Assembly (NCBI GenBank): GCA_920105625.2
Contig: OV050030.1
Location: forward strand, 26,643,016 to 26,707,015
Reading direction: 5' to 3'
DNA: 64,000 nt
Source of the DNA: Clusia tigrina
Lineage: Eukaryota; Arthropoda; Insecta; Diptera; Clusiidae
Made by a program: the position numbers and the translations under genes
Shown: in pieces, positions 11,128-21,383 of the stretch
Layout: the number at the start of each line of letters is the position of its first letter
How positions within the stretch are numbered: position 1 is the stretch's first letter
The notes under the pieces: generated by a model
Seen by the model: only the letters and a program-made list of their open reading frames with translations
Database searches by the model: none
What the model was told of the DNA's origin: nothing

Positions 11128-11290
11128 GTAGTAATATACTCATAACGGCCTCCCGACGCACTATATAACAGTGAAGTTCCGGGAGGAATAAGAAAAGAGA
11201 TAGTTTGAGAAAACGTGATTTGGATTGAGAGGGAGTACAAGAGAGTAAGGAGACTGAGAGAGATAAGGACACAGAGAGAGTAAGATGAAG

Positions 11291-11494
11291 CCTAGAAGCA
11301 GAGAGCACAGAGAAAAGGAACTTAAACTTCAAACGGCAAAGCACCGAAATAAAGCAGACACACGTTGTACACGAATCCACTCAAAATCGTGGTGAATCCA
11401 CTCAGAATCGTGGTGAATCAACTCAAAATCGTGGTGTGTCCGCTACTCTGGCAGCGAAATAGACGTTCCTTTCTCTGTTTTCTCTGCCTAGAAG
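11291..11494 (+). mobile_element. hAT-like MITE, copy B (full length) with 8-bp TSD
   Basis: The 188-bp body (11,299-11,486) is bounded by perfect CCTAGAAG repeats (11,291-11,298 and 11,487-11,494). The left terminus is CAGAGAGCACAGAGAAAAGG; the right terminus, reverse complemented, is CAGAGAAAACAGAGAAAGG. Three 21-bp direct repeats with core CCACTCAAAATCGTGG lie at 11,373-11,393, 11,394-11,414 and 11,415-11,435. CAGNG-like ends and 8-bp TSDs are features of hAT elements, so it is probably a non-autonomous hAT. It has no transposase. The internal repeats resemble the subterminal transposase-binding repeats of hAT elements, which is inference. Confidence 0.85.
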
Positions 11495-11499
11495 AAAGG

Positions 11500-13700
11500 G
11501 TAAATAGAGATTGCACTTATGAGAGATATAGTAACAAAGAGATATAGATAAAGAGAGACTGTAGACTTTTTTCAAGAATGAATTTTTGAACGGGTGTCCT
11601 GTAATTCAAAGGTTTTCGATCGTTGTGGCAAATCTGATTTTATGAACTTCACTGGAATTGTATATAACGCCACAGCTACTCGTGTCTTTAGTTCTTTCTT
11701 GGCTGGTTTCAACTCATCGAATAAAACTTTTACTGAAATCAAGCTTCCAACTCTCTTTCTCTGAATAGATTTGTAGAGACGGATTCATATCCTCATTAGT
11801 AGTGAGTATGAATAGGATAAAGAGAGAGAGTATGGATGGAATGAAGAGAGAGTATGGATGGAATGAAGATAGAATTTACTGAATTCAAGTTATCAACGGC
11901 TCATATCTCTGTGGCCATTATGTAAACATTAAAAATTCACGGATGAAGTTGCAATTCAGTTGAAATGTAAGCATCCGTGGTATCGATTTATGTTTGCTAT
12001 GTGTGGAAACTTTTCTTCTATTGTAGAAACATTTTAATGAAAATGCTGGTCATTGCCCCAGAAACTCCCTGAGGCGCCTGAAAAATAGTAGTCAACATAG
12101 TCCCAGAATGATTCCTCGATATTCATTTTGCTCCCAACTTTTCAACTAGTCAATATTTCTACAAAGTTTCCCCGTTTCATTGACTTGCTCCAATCTACAT
12201 CCACAGTACGTTAGGAAGAAAAATTGGATTAAATATATCAAAATACTAATTGAAAACTTTATTAGAAGTGCATTTTGATCGATTAGTAAACACGACAGTA
12301 CTCGTATTATGCACATATCGCCAGAAACTGTGCTTTCCTACTCTGTTATTGAGGCAGAATATTGCCCACAGTACCAGCAGTTCCACAGAGAGTTACTCTG
12401 AGGTAATTACACTCTACATTTAGCGCTTCGTTCTGTGCTTAACTCGATGCTTTATTATCAGTCATTTAATGGTCATGTTTAAATGTCTTTATTCATACAG
12501 AAGTACTAGATTCCAGTATGAAAACTTTATAATATTTCCACTGGAACTGCCTGAACACTTCACATAAAAATAGTTTTTCTCAGTTTTTCCATGAATGAGG
12601 TTCAATACTAAATATTTACTAATGATGATAAAAAGTTCTTCTCGCTTGGCTCAATAATGATACTTGCCAGCAGAGATTTTAGTTCCTCTAACCATTCTGT
12701 TCCTCATTCACAATTATCAGATACCTCACAACTCCCTTTCACGAAGGATCTCTTTTCTGCTCTGATAGCAATAGTCATTAAAATGCTTATTCCTCAATAC
12801 TGGAAATATTTTTTCTTCCCAAAATGGTTGTGAATCTTTGGATATCTTTTGTATACCTACTTAGCCAATGATACGACCGAACTCTCCAAGTTGTTTACCA
12901 CAAATCGTCCCGCATAAATACAACACAGAACTCTTCAGTGCTCACAGTTAAGCTAAAGTTTCATCATTTCTATTATGCGTCTGTGAAAGCATCTCGAAAT
13001 TGAAGTTGCCGACATTGGGAAAGGATGAAAAGTATTTTCGTGGTTATTTTTGTGGATTCCCAGACTTCAGGGTTTTTCTTAATTTCCGTAAGCAACCACG
13101 TCGTATCAAATTACACTCGGACTATTTAAGCCACTGAAGTGCAGTTGGAAGTACTTTTCGTTACTTTGAAATGTTTGATTTTCTGCTTCATTGGGAAATT
13201 CGAATTTTTAATCGATAAGACATTTTTTCATTTATTTTGTGGGAAGATAGTGAATTATGCGTACTATGCAAGAGAGTTTGTTGAATAGAGATTCAATTTG
13301 TTCATCGTTTATGTATTTAGGGTGACCAGCATGCTTCATCTATAATTTCTTTAGGGATAGCATCCTTAAAGATAGTGATATAGATTAGTTATAATGGGAT
13401 GAACATAGATGCGAGACAATAAAAGTGTTGATTTGAAATCAGATGTTTTGATGAAGAATCAACAAACAGAGAATCATCCAAGGTCTAACAGCCGACATCA
13501 CTCAAAATATTGGTGGACAGCAGCCTGAGAAGCTTCGAAAATAGGTCTGTCGAAAAGCGCGATTCGCATCTGAATAAATTTATTGAAATGATTCTAGTTT
13601 CAGTTGTATTACAATTGGTCTATACCTGTACAAAATATACAAAAGTATTCAATTGCCTTATGGACATTAAAGAAAATCCTTCCGGTGTATAAAATGTTAT
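11500..13700. other. Intergenic DNA, no recognised element
   Basis: AT-rich sequence with a short (AG)n-containing duplication at 11,821-11,869. ORFs are short and featureless. Nothing supports a gene. Confidence 0.5.
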
Positions 13701-13775
13701 CATAAATTATCATTATTATTATATCTTACACTATAAGTCGTTACGCCTGCAGGGATTTGGGGCTTGTTTCCAGGT

Positions 13776-13855
13776 TTATAGTACAATGGGCCTCAATGCC
13801 TGAGTGCTTGGAAACATCCTTCTTCTGCGGTTCTCGGCCTATGCCTCTTTTATTC
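13776..13855 (+). mobile_element. LINE 3'-UTR fragment, inverted relative to the 5.87 kb copy
   Basis: Reverse-complement match to 5868-5937, including TTATAGTACAATGG, CAATGCCTGAGTG and TCCTTCTTC.GCGGTTCTC. It lies between a TTA-type repeat at 13,709 and a SINE fragment, so this locus is a small pile-up of insertions. Confidence 0.65.
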
Positions 13856-13867
13856 TACTTCTTCTGT

Positions 13868-14012
13868 AACGGGTTGAGTACTAGTAACTAAGGCCTTCGA
13901 CTAGAAGAGAAATGGATTTAGAATCTATATTGTGAGACCATTTCCTGGGCAGTATTCAAACCCACGGCACAACGACTGTGAGACTGGCATGCTTACCAGT
14001 AGACCACAAAGG
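13868..14012 (-). mobile_element. tRNA-derived SINE fragment (copy 1)
   Basis: On the minus strand, from 14,012 downward, the sequence starts like a tRNA with A-box TGGTCTACTGGTA and has a degenerate B-box GGTTTGAATAC. It is related to the SINEs at 50.5 and 62.6 kb: all share TGGTCTAnTGGTAAGCATGC and the downstream TTCGACTnGAAGAGAA segment in plus orientation. It is diverged and its 3' part is disrupted by LINE-derived sequence. Confidence 0.6.
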
Positions 14013-14129
14013 CTGGGAATATCATAAATTGTGTCGAAATAACTATGTGGCTGTCAAGTGTACGAATACTTGGCAAGAAGACACTCTTAGGCTATATGCA
14101 GGCTTCTTATAACTATTTTCTTTTTCTTA

Positions 14130-14425
14130 ATTGGCGAACAATCCTAGTGGGTCAATGCCGCATAATGAGCCTTCACCAGTCGTCTCTGCAAACTCACGCT
14201 AACTCCAATTGGAAATGCCGCTTCCAGATAGGCTCTCCTGAACTTGGTCCTTTCATCTCAGCGGTGGTCTTCCCCCCCTGCGTCGCTCACTTGGGGGATC
14301 GAATCGAAGACTTTCCGGGTTGCAGCAGTTTCGTTCATCCGCATTACGTGACCTAGCCAACTTAGCCGCTGGGATTGATTCGCTCGACTATGCCAATATC
14401 GGCGTATAGCTCCTACAATTATAAC
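14130..14425 (-). pseudogene. RTE-like LINE ORF2 C-terminal fragment
   Basis: The minus strand gives ELYADIGIVERINP, then SWLGHVMRMNETAATRKVFDSIP and remnants of the following Arg-rich segment. This matches the C-terminal region of the large element at 25.7-29.2 kb (ELYADIDVVQRISIQRLRW...). Frameshifts and stops are frequent after the first 60 codons. The plus-strand ORF at 14,045-14,356 is its antisense shadow. It is a short dead fragment. Confidence 0.7.
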
Positions 14426-14952
14426 TATATCATGATTACATATGAATACACTTTACATTGATAATAAAACATGAGTTTCCGCTAAGTGCAGCTGTTATTA
14501 TTTGGTTTTCGTGGTTTTGCTATGAGTTCTTAGCGATAAGTTAGTGATATTGTCTCTTTCTGTTTGAGTGTAAGGGATGAGTCGTCATTCATTATTCTTG
14601 GCTCGACGGCCCTAGTTGAACCTTGACTTCCCACAATGAGTCATGATATGAGTCTTCAATTATGTTATATATTTAGCACTAATATACAATGTTTGCGAGA
14701 GAGTTGCTATGAATTGGAAAGGTCATAGTTTGAATTGCGTTTCAACAGTTCCGTGCAGTTGTGAATTAAAAGCACCAGTGATAAGAGCGAATTCTAATGA
14801 AATAAAAGTGAAACTTCCGATTCTTTTGGTATGAATTAAACTACTTTTATAAAATTTGATATCTTAAGCAATTTACTTTCATTTACTAATTAAACAATCC
14901 AGTCATACAGACTATTAGCACAAATAAATTTTCATAACACACACACATTTTT

Positions 14953-15790
14953 AGGTAGGTAGGTAGGTAAGACTAGTTAGGCTATCATTGACCTTTTGTG
15001 ATACCGCATGAGACATCAGGTCCCATCCCTTTCAAAGGTCCAGCCATTTGGAACTTTTTATTAAGCAGTTGATGGAGCTGATCTTTTTATTTGATATATC
15101 TCCCAAAGAGTCCAGAAAGTAGTCGCCTAGGAAAGTGCGCCTCCTTCTGGACAGCGCTGGACACGTGCACAACAGGTGTACAATGGACTCTTCCTCTTTC
15201 TCGTCCATGCAACTTCTGCACAAGTCGTTAGAGGCGATCCCCAGCCTACACCCGTGTGTGCCTAGAGTCCAGTGTCCCGTTAGGACGCTTATCACGGCAC
15301 CTATACGTTGTCTATTAAGAGCCACTAGGTCCTTAGAGCGCTTGACATTTATCTCTGGCCAGGTTTGTCTAGCTATTTTACACTCTGAAAGTTCAGACCA
15401 GTGCCTGCCCGCTGTGCCTAAGGATATTGTATTTACTAAGAGCTTACATGTGGCAATAGGCATACCGAAGTTCGACCCATCTGGTTCAATCGGTATCGTA
15501 GTACCCTCACTGGCAAGTTCATCCGCCTTACAGTTCCCTGGCATATCTCTGTAGCCGGCAACCCAGCACAGATAAAGACGGGTCTGCTCAGCTATCTCGT
15601 TTAAAGATTTGCGGCAGCACTTGACGGCTTTTGAGGTGATAATAGCCGAAACCAGGGAGCGATAAGCTGCCGGATAGAATACAATGTCCAGATACTCTCT
15701 TCTTCTTTAGCCAACAGAGTGCTGCACACACATTCTTATATGTTAAACTTTTTTCTGTCGTGAACGTCTGGTCACCTTTCGACACCACAA
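14953..15790 (-). pseudogene. RNase-H-type LINE 3' end (same family as 2.7 kb copy)
   Basis: The minus-strand ORF at 15,544-15,032 begins MPGNCKADELASEGT, the RNase H segment carrying the last catalytic Asp (NCKADELA). It continues through CKIARQTWPEINVKRSK, VISVLTGHWTLGTHGCRLG and the zinc tail CRSCMDEKEEESIVHLLCTCP. Frames further upstream (to about 15,790) hold degenerate RNase H sequence. The element ends at 14,954 in a TAGG repeat on the plus strand, equal to (TACC)n in element orientation. It is clearly the family of the plus-strand fragment at 2690-3141. No RT is present, so this is a 5'-truncated copy. Confidence 0.8.
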
Positions 15791-15799
15791 AACTTCTTC

Positions 15800-18120
15800 A
15801 ACTGAGTTGAGCGTTAGTGCACTTCGAAAGATCTGAAAATAGTTAAGCAGCAGAAAATATTTCACAAGTATGCTTCAGGATATGAAAATCATCAAATTAT
15901 AAAGATGTGCGTCAAACTTTGCATAAGTTATATCCCTCTCCCCCACGCCCCTACCACTCCTCAGCGCTTGCCGTCCTTATGTGGGCAGCAGCAAAAACTT
16001 TCGAAGCGCACATCGAAGTTGTCTACAGACAGATGCGAGGCGTTTGTAAAGTTGAGTCTGCGGCAAAAAATTAGCAAACGACATTTTTTCTGTAGTTCGA
16101 TGGTAGGGAAACGGGAAGAAAATCTCGAATTGGAAGATAGCGTGAAAAATTGAATCTCATTTAATGATAGCAAATTGATTAAAAACTTTTGCGGCAACAC
16201 CAATAAAAAAAAAAAACGCAAAAACTGAAATGAAATGAAATAAAATGAAAATAAAAAATTTTTAATTAAATTAATTTTGAAAGGAAAATCACAGGAAGAT
16301 GACCAAGAGAAGGATAGAGAGAGGGAGAGATGCCTGAAGCTGGCTCATCGTGGAACACTTTTAACTTTGTCACTGCGTCGCATTGTCACAATTGTCCGTG
16401 CTTACACAAACGATTCCCATCATTCGCCGAAGCAATCGCATACAAATTTCAAACAGCGCGCGGCATTTCGAAAGCGGCTGCAATAACTGATTGAGTTCCA
16501 GAATCTAATTCGATTGTAATCACATGTGCCAGTGTTACATAAATTGGCAGCAGACAATGGCATGGCCCGGCGCATTGCATAATAGCCCGCTTGCATCTTG
16601 TGGCGGCAGCAGCCGGGCTTAAATGCCAATTTGGAATTGCCGGCGCGTTGCGGAGCGGGCGATGCTTCTTCCTTAATGAGAATGCCACGGATATAAATTT
16701 CATTGTGCACTCCAATGCACCGCACCGCAATGGGGCTCATGAAGTATGGATACGTCAAGAGTCTTGCATATTTGTAGGCAATTGTGCTGAAGAAATGGTA
16801 TGGAAATGCATGCGCGCCGCTTGCAAACTTTGTGCAGAGTGTTGCACAGAACTACTCGTCGGGTAGAGCATGTGCGGCTAGTTTAGTTTTGGCATAATTA
16901 CAAAGAAAATTGAGTGGAAGAATTCGAAACTCTTGCTCTGTGGCATGAAATTATCTTACGCTACATAATTTGTAAGGTATTTCGAGGCATTAAGTGAGGA
17001 GAGTTCAGTAGCGTTGGGCTTAAGTACAGAAATTATCTGCTTGCTAAACACCCGACTTAAAGGCTATCAATTCTCTCCGGTAATTAAATCCGAACTAATC
17101 TTTGAACATGCTCTTCCACTGTTACTGCTAGTAAGGTCATACAAGGAAAAAGGCTCACAAAAATTCAGAGAGTAACAACAACAATGGCCAAATTAGGGAG
17201 TCTGAACATTTTTCTAGACAGCAGCTTACCAAAACTGTAGTTAATCAGGCACTGAACACCTTAAACAGAATTTTTTCAGTTACTGAAATATGTTTTTTCT
17301 CACAGATTCTATAAAAACATAACTTCCTTTTAAACTGAAGTGATAACAAAAACAACAAGAAGATTTTCAATTAATATCTTGCTTTGTTACCGCCAAGAGA
17401 AAAATACCCTTTCATTCTTTGCACCCAGCTGGGCTCCTGCAATATGAACAAATGTGTCTTCGCAGTAACTCGAAATGCTGATTGATTCCTCTGTGAGAAA
17501 AATATACCAAGCAACAATTTAAAAGTTTGGAAAAACCAAAGCGGATTCTTCAGTTCTTCATAATCTGTCGACGAATATAATTGCTTTAGAGAAAAAGGAA
17601 TCTCTGGAACATTTTCCCAACGGAGAAGACTCTTGACTTCTCGACCATATTAGGAGTAAAGCAATTACTCCTGCTGCAATAAAGCCCTTGGATAATTTCC
17701 ACGATGTGGAATCAAAGGGGAGTCTTTAGCTTCTTCAGACTCTAAAGAGAATATAATAGAATTTTACAGACTCTAAAGAGAATAGAATAGAATTTTTCAG
17801 ACTCTAAAGAGAATAGAAGAAAATAGCTCAATGAACATTTTCCACAGTCCAACAGAAGAGGATGCTTGAATTAATAACAAATTTCTGGAGTGAAATGTAT
17901 GATATAAAAAATATAATGCCTTTGGATAATTGAAGGCGAGTACTCTCTTTTTCGATCTCGAACGAAAGATGTTCTGTATACAAATAGTCAAGTGCTCAAC
18001 CGAAGAGGATTCTTCAATGTCTAACAATCTTTAGGGTTGAAACATCTACTTTAAAATATATGAAGTCGTTGATGAAATCTCTCTATCTCTCTCTCTCTCT
18101 CTCTCTTTTTCCAACTGTAA
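15800..18120. other. Intergenic DNA with short repeats
   Basis: Positions 17,729-17,815 hold three copies of a ~31-bp unit with core CAGACTCTAAAGAGAATA. A (CT)n run lies at 18,079-18,106. The region 16,330-16,880 has higher GC and looks like unique, perhaps conserved, non-coding DNA, but no exon structure is recognisable. Confidence 0.45.
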
Positions 18121-18122
18121 GC

Positions 18123-18330
18123 GATATAAGCAGAGAATACAGAGAAAAGAAACTTAAATGTCAAACGGCAAAGCAGCGAAATAATGCAAATGGACGTTGT
18201 ACACGAATCCCCTCAAAATAGTGGTGAATCCATTCAGAATCGTGTTGAATCCACTCAAAATCGTGGTGTGTCCGCTACGGACGCTGGTAGCGATAAATAC
18301 TTTCCTTTCTCTGTGTTATCTAGATATAAG
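18123..18330 (+). mobile_element. hAT-like MITE, copy C (full length) with 8-bp TSD
   Basis: The 192-bp body (18,131-18,322) is bounded by perfect GATATAAG repeats (18,123-18,130 and 18,323-18,330). The left end is CAGAGAATACAGAGAAAAG; the right end is diverged at its last bases (GTTATCTA where copy B has GTTTTCTCTG). Three 21-bp repeats lie at 18,205-18,225, 18,226-18,246 and 18,247-18,267. Overall similarity to copy B is high across the full length. There is no coding capacity beyond a short repeat-derived ORF that begins inside the element and runs out of it. Confidence 0.85.
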
Positions 18331-18429
18331 TTCCATGAAGAATTTGTACAATGCTCAATTTAAGAGAACAACCATTTTTGAATTGACAACTCTACTCTAA
18401 AATAACTAGTGAACACATTGGTTCAACAG

Positions 18430-18556
18430 GAGAGAAAGATAGAGAAAGAAGGATATAAAGGCAGAGAGAGAATGCAGAGAGAAAGAGAGAGATTGCAGAG
18501 AGAAAGGGAGAGAGAGAAAGAGAGAAAAAGAGAGAGAGAAGCAGCTCGAGAGAAAG
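18430..18556. repeat. GA-rich low-complexity tract
   Basis: Plus-strand (GAGAGAAA)n-like purine tract. The minus-strand ORFs over it are Ser/Leu-rich low-complexity artefacts. Confidence 0.75.
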
Positions 18557-18559
18557 AGA

Positions 18560-20452
18560 AAAAATGATAAGAAATATATTTTCTTTTCCTGATTCATTAA
18601 ATAAGTCCAATGGAAAATTTGTCCAATATTCAATCGAAAAGGTTTTTTTGCTTCCTGAAGATAGATAATTATTCTATATCCATGATTGAAAGATGATTAT
18701 TAAAAATTGTAGTATCAGAGCTCCACATACTTACCAATAATATTTCTAACCCGATCGGCATTTCTTTGATCTTGTCCATTTGGAAAATTAAATGGAAAAT
18801 TCTGAAGTACCTTTGATCAGAAACGGTTAAATTCTTTATAGTCTTCCGATACATTGACCTTCTATCCATCACAAGCAACGAACCCCAACTCAGTGCTAAG
18901 CTTCCTTAGAACTGTTGGACTAATAGAAGACCTTTAATAGGTACATGCAGGAGGAGTACAATAGATCAAATAGGTCGAGATACATTTTCCCCTCTTTATT
19001 TCATTCATTCATTCATCTATCACAAGCGGCTTCAATCTGTGACTCGATGTGGTTGCTGATGGTTTCTCTAGTATCTTACTCTCCTTTGCTTACCTTCGTT
19101 TGATGACTGCTCTGGTCAGGATATCCCCGTTAACGGTACAGCTCTTTGAACCATAGCTCTTAAAAAGATAGTATATTCCTATATAATCTTAGGTTGATTT
19201 TACCTGACATCTTTCCTATATAATCTTAGATTGATTTTACTTGAATGGTGCACTTTGTTTCAATGACTATAAGCGAATCAAGCAGGTTGGGTACAGTAGA
19301 GATAAGCATCAAAAGAAGTCGAAGGATGGTTGGTGAAGTTTGATGGTGGATCCCCTTTGGAATCAGTAAACCATAATTGAGCTATTTTGATTCTATGACC
19401 AGTTGAAATACACATTTTGAAGTGAATGTCATAATGTCCCATAAGGGCCATAAGGGCCATAAGGGCCATAAGAGCCTATAAGGGTCATAATGCGCCATAA
19501 GGGAAATAAGGGTCATGACATAGGGTTACAACCAACCAATCAACGTCGGTTGTAGAAATGCACTAGGCTTATAATTTTATTGTATACGAACTCCTGTAGG
19601 ATACTTAGTTTTGACATGCAAGAAGACATTACCTACAAGGATGAGGGCACTGATAGCTGGCTGTGGGTCTGGTATAGACTGGAATCATCATGAGTCACAA
19701 ACTATATTTCGAATGAGCTAATAATATAAACTAAGTTCTTTATCAAAGAGAAGTTCAGAAAGATTATCATCAACAGATGTAATTATCTCAGTTGAAATCT
19801 TGACTAATTTAGCAAATTGTCCTCTGATGATTTTCAAGGAAGTGTAGAAGAAGAACTTGGAAGCGAACTTGAATCAGCTTAAAATCGCAACTGTTTAGAT
19901 ATTGCAAGGTTGTGAGGAATGGAATTCCTTGAATACAAACAATGATTGGAAGATTAGGAAATGATTATACAGAGGTGATTAAATTTGAAGAGAATGGGAA
20001 TCAAGCGAGAATGATAAACGTTATTTAGTTAAAACAATTCCTTTGAACTAATAACAAATTATTATGGTTCCTTTTTTATAGAGGACCGCAATCCGCTTAG
20101 TATGCCTGTCCCATCTCTAATTTCGAAACTAATCTAACTCTTATTCCGAACAAAGTTGTTTAATTCAGGATAACTTCCTTTAGCATTTCTACAAGGTCAT
20201 CGTTTTCTATAATATGAGATCTTTCAGTTTGTAACTTGCTCTCCTACTATCCAATCTCTAGATTGAGTGGCTCTCAAGATGGCAGCATCTTTTTTTGCTT
20301 GAAGACAATTTCATTAGATTCTACTCAATTGTGAGTATGTCAAAACCTCTTGCATATGGCGAAATAGGCAGATATTTCCATCTATGGATGATTTATTTGA
20401 AGATCTGCATAAAGATGTGTCTCTTCATGATATTCAGGGATGTGTAGTAGCA
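18560..20452. other. Intergenic DNA with CCATAAGGG repeat
   Basis: An interrupted 9-bp repeat, ATAAGGGCC, spans about 19,438-19,515. No gene or transposon is recognised in the remainder. Confidence 0.5.
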
Positions 20453-21383
20453 TGGATAAATTGCAATCCTAGCTAGTTCGTCGTTCTGCTTATTATCTGA
20501 GATGTTTCCTTGATAAATTTGCAATCCTAGTTAGTTATTCGTTATATTTAATATCTGGAATGCTCCCCTTGATCCAATTGCAATTCAAGTTAGTTCTTCA
20601 TTCTACTCATTATCTGGAATATTCTGCTGATCATATTGCAATCCTAGTTAGTTATTCGTTATATTTAATATCTGGAATGCTCCCCTTGATCCAATTGCAA
20701 TTCAAGTTAGTTCTTCATTCTACTCATTATCTGGAATATTCTGCTGATCATATTGCAATCCTAGTTAGTTATTCGTTATATTTAATATCTGGAATGCTCC
20801 CCTTGATCCAATTGCAATTCAAGTTAGTTCGTCATTCTACTCATTATCTGGAATATTCTGCTGATCATATTGCAATCCTAGTTAGTTATTCGTTATATTT
20901 AATATCTGGAATGCTCCCCTTGATCCAATTGCAATTCAAGTTAGTTCTTCATTCTACTCATTATCTGGAATATTCTGCTGATCATATTGCAATCCTAGTT
21001 AGTTATTCGTTATATTTAATATCTGGAATGCTCCCCTTGATCCAATTGCAATTCAAGTTAGTTCTTCATTCTACTCATTATCTGGAATATTCTGCTGATC
21101 ATACTGCAATCCTAGTTAGTTATTCGTTATATTTAATATCTGGAATGCTCCCCTTGATCCAATTGCAATTCAAGTTAGTTCTTCATTCTACTTATTATCT
21201 GGAATATTCCCTTGATGCAATTGCAATTCAAGTTAGTTCTTCATTCAACACATTTTCTGGGATGTTTCCTTGAACAAATTGCAATCCTAGTTAGTTTCCC
21301 GTTCTACTCATTCTCTAGGATGTTTATTTAATCAAATTTTAATCCTAGTTAGTTCTTCGTTCTACTTATTATCTCGGAGGTTC
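20453..21383. repeat. Satellite with ~58-bp monomers and 117-bp higher-order unit
   Basis: About 16 monomers of roughly 58 bp. The core is CAATCCTAGTTAGTT or CAATTCAAGTTAGTT followed by TTATCTGGAATRTT. From about 20,556 to 21,215 two monomer types alternate to give a nearly identical 117-bp dimer repeated five to six times. The outer monomers are more diverged and unpaired. Because 117 is divisible by three, one frame stays open as a 237-codon ORF made of 39-residue repeats; it is best read as a satellite by-product. Confidence 0.92.

Noticed and set aside
11365..11440. CRISPR-like array
   Set aside because: The repeats are contiguous without spacers, and the genome is eukaryotic.
11365..11547. 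Small conserved ORF (NPLKIVV repeats), also at 18,197-18,400, as a micropeptide
   Set aside because: Both ORFs arise from the 21-bp repeats of the same MITE and diverge once they leave the element; the third copy has no equivalent start.
20560..21273. 237-residue ORF with 39-residue repeats as a repetitive protein gene
   Set aside because: It is an exact consequence of a 117-bp satellite period; flanking monomers continue the repeat outside the ORF, and no start context or signal sequence sets it apart.
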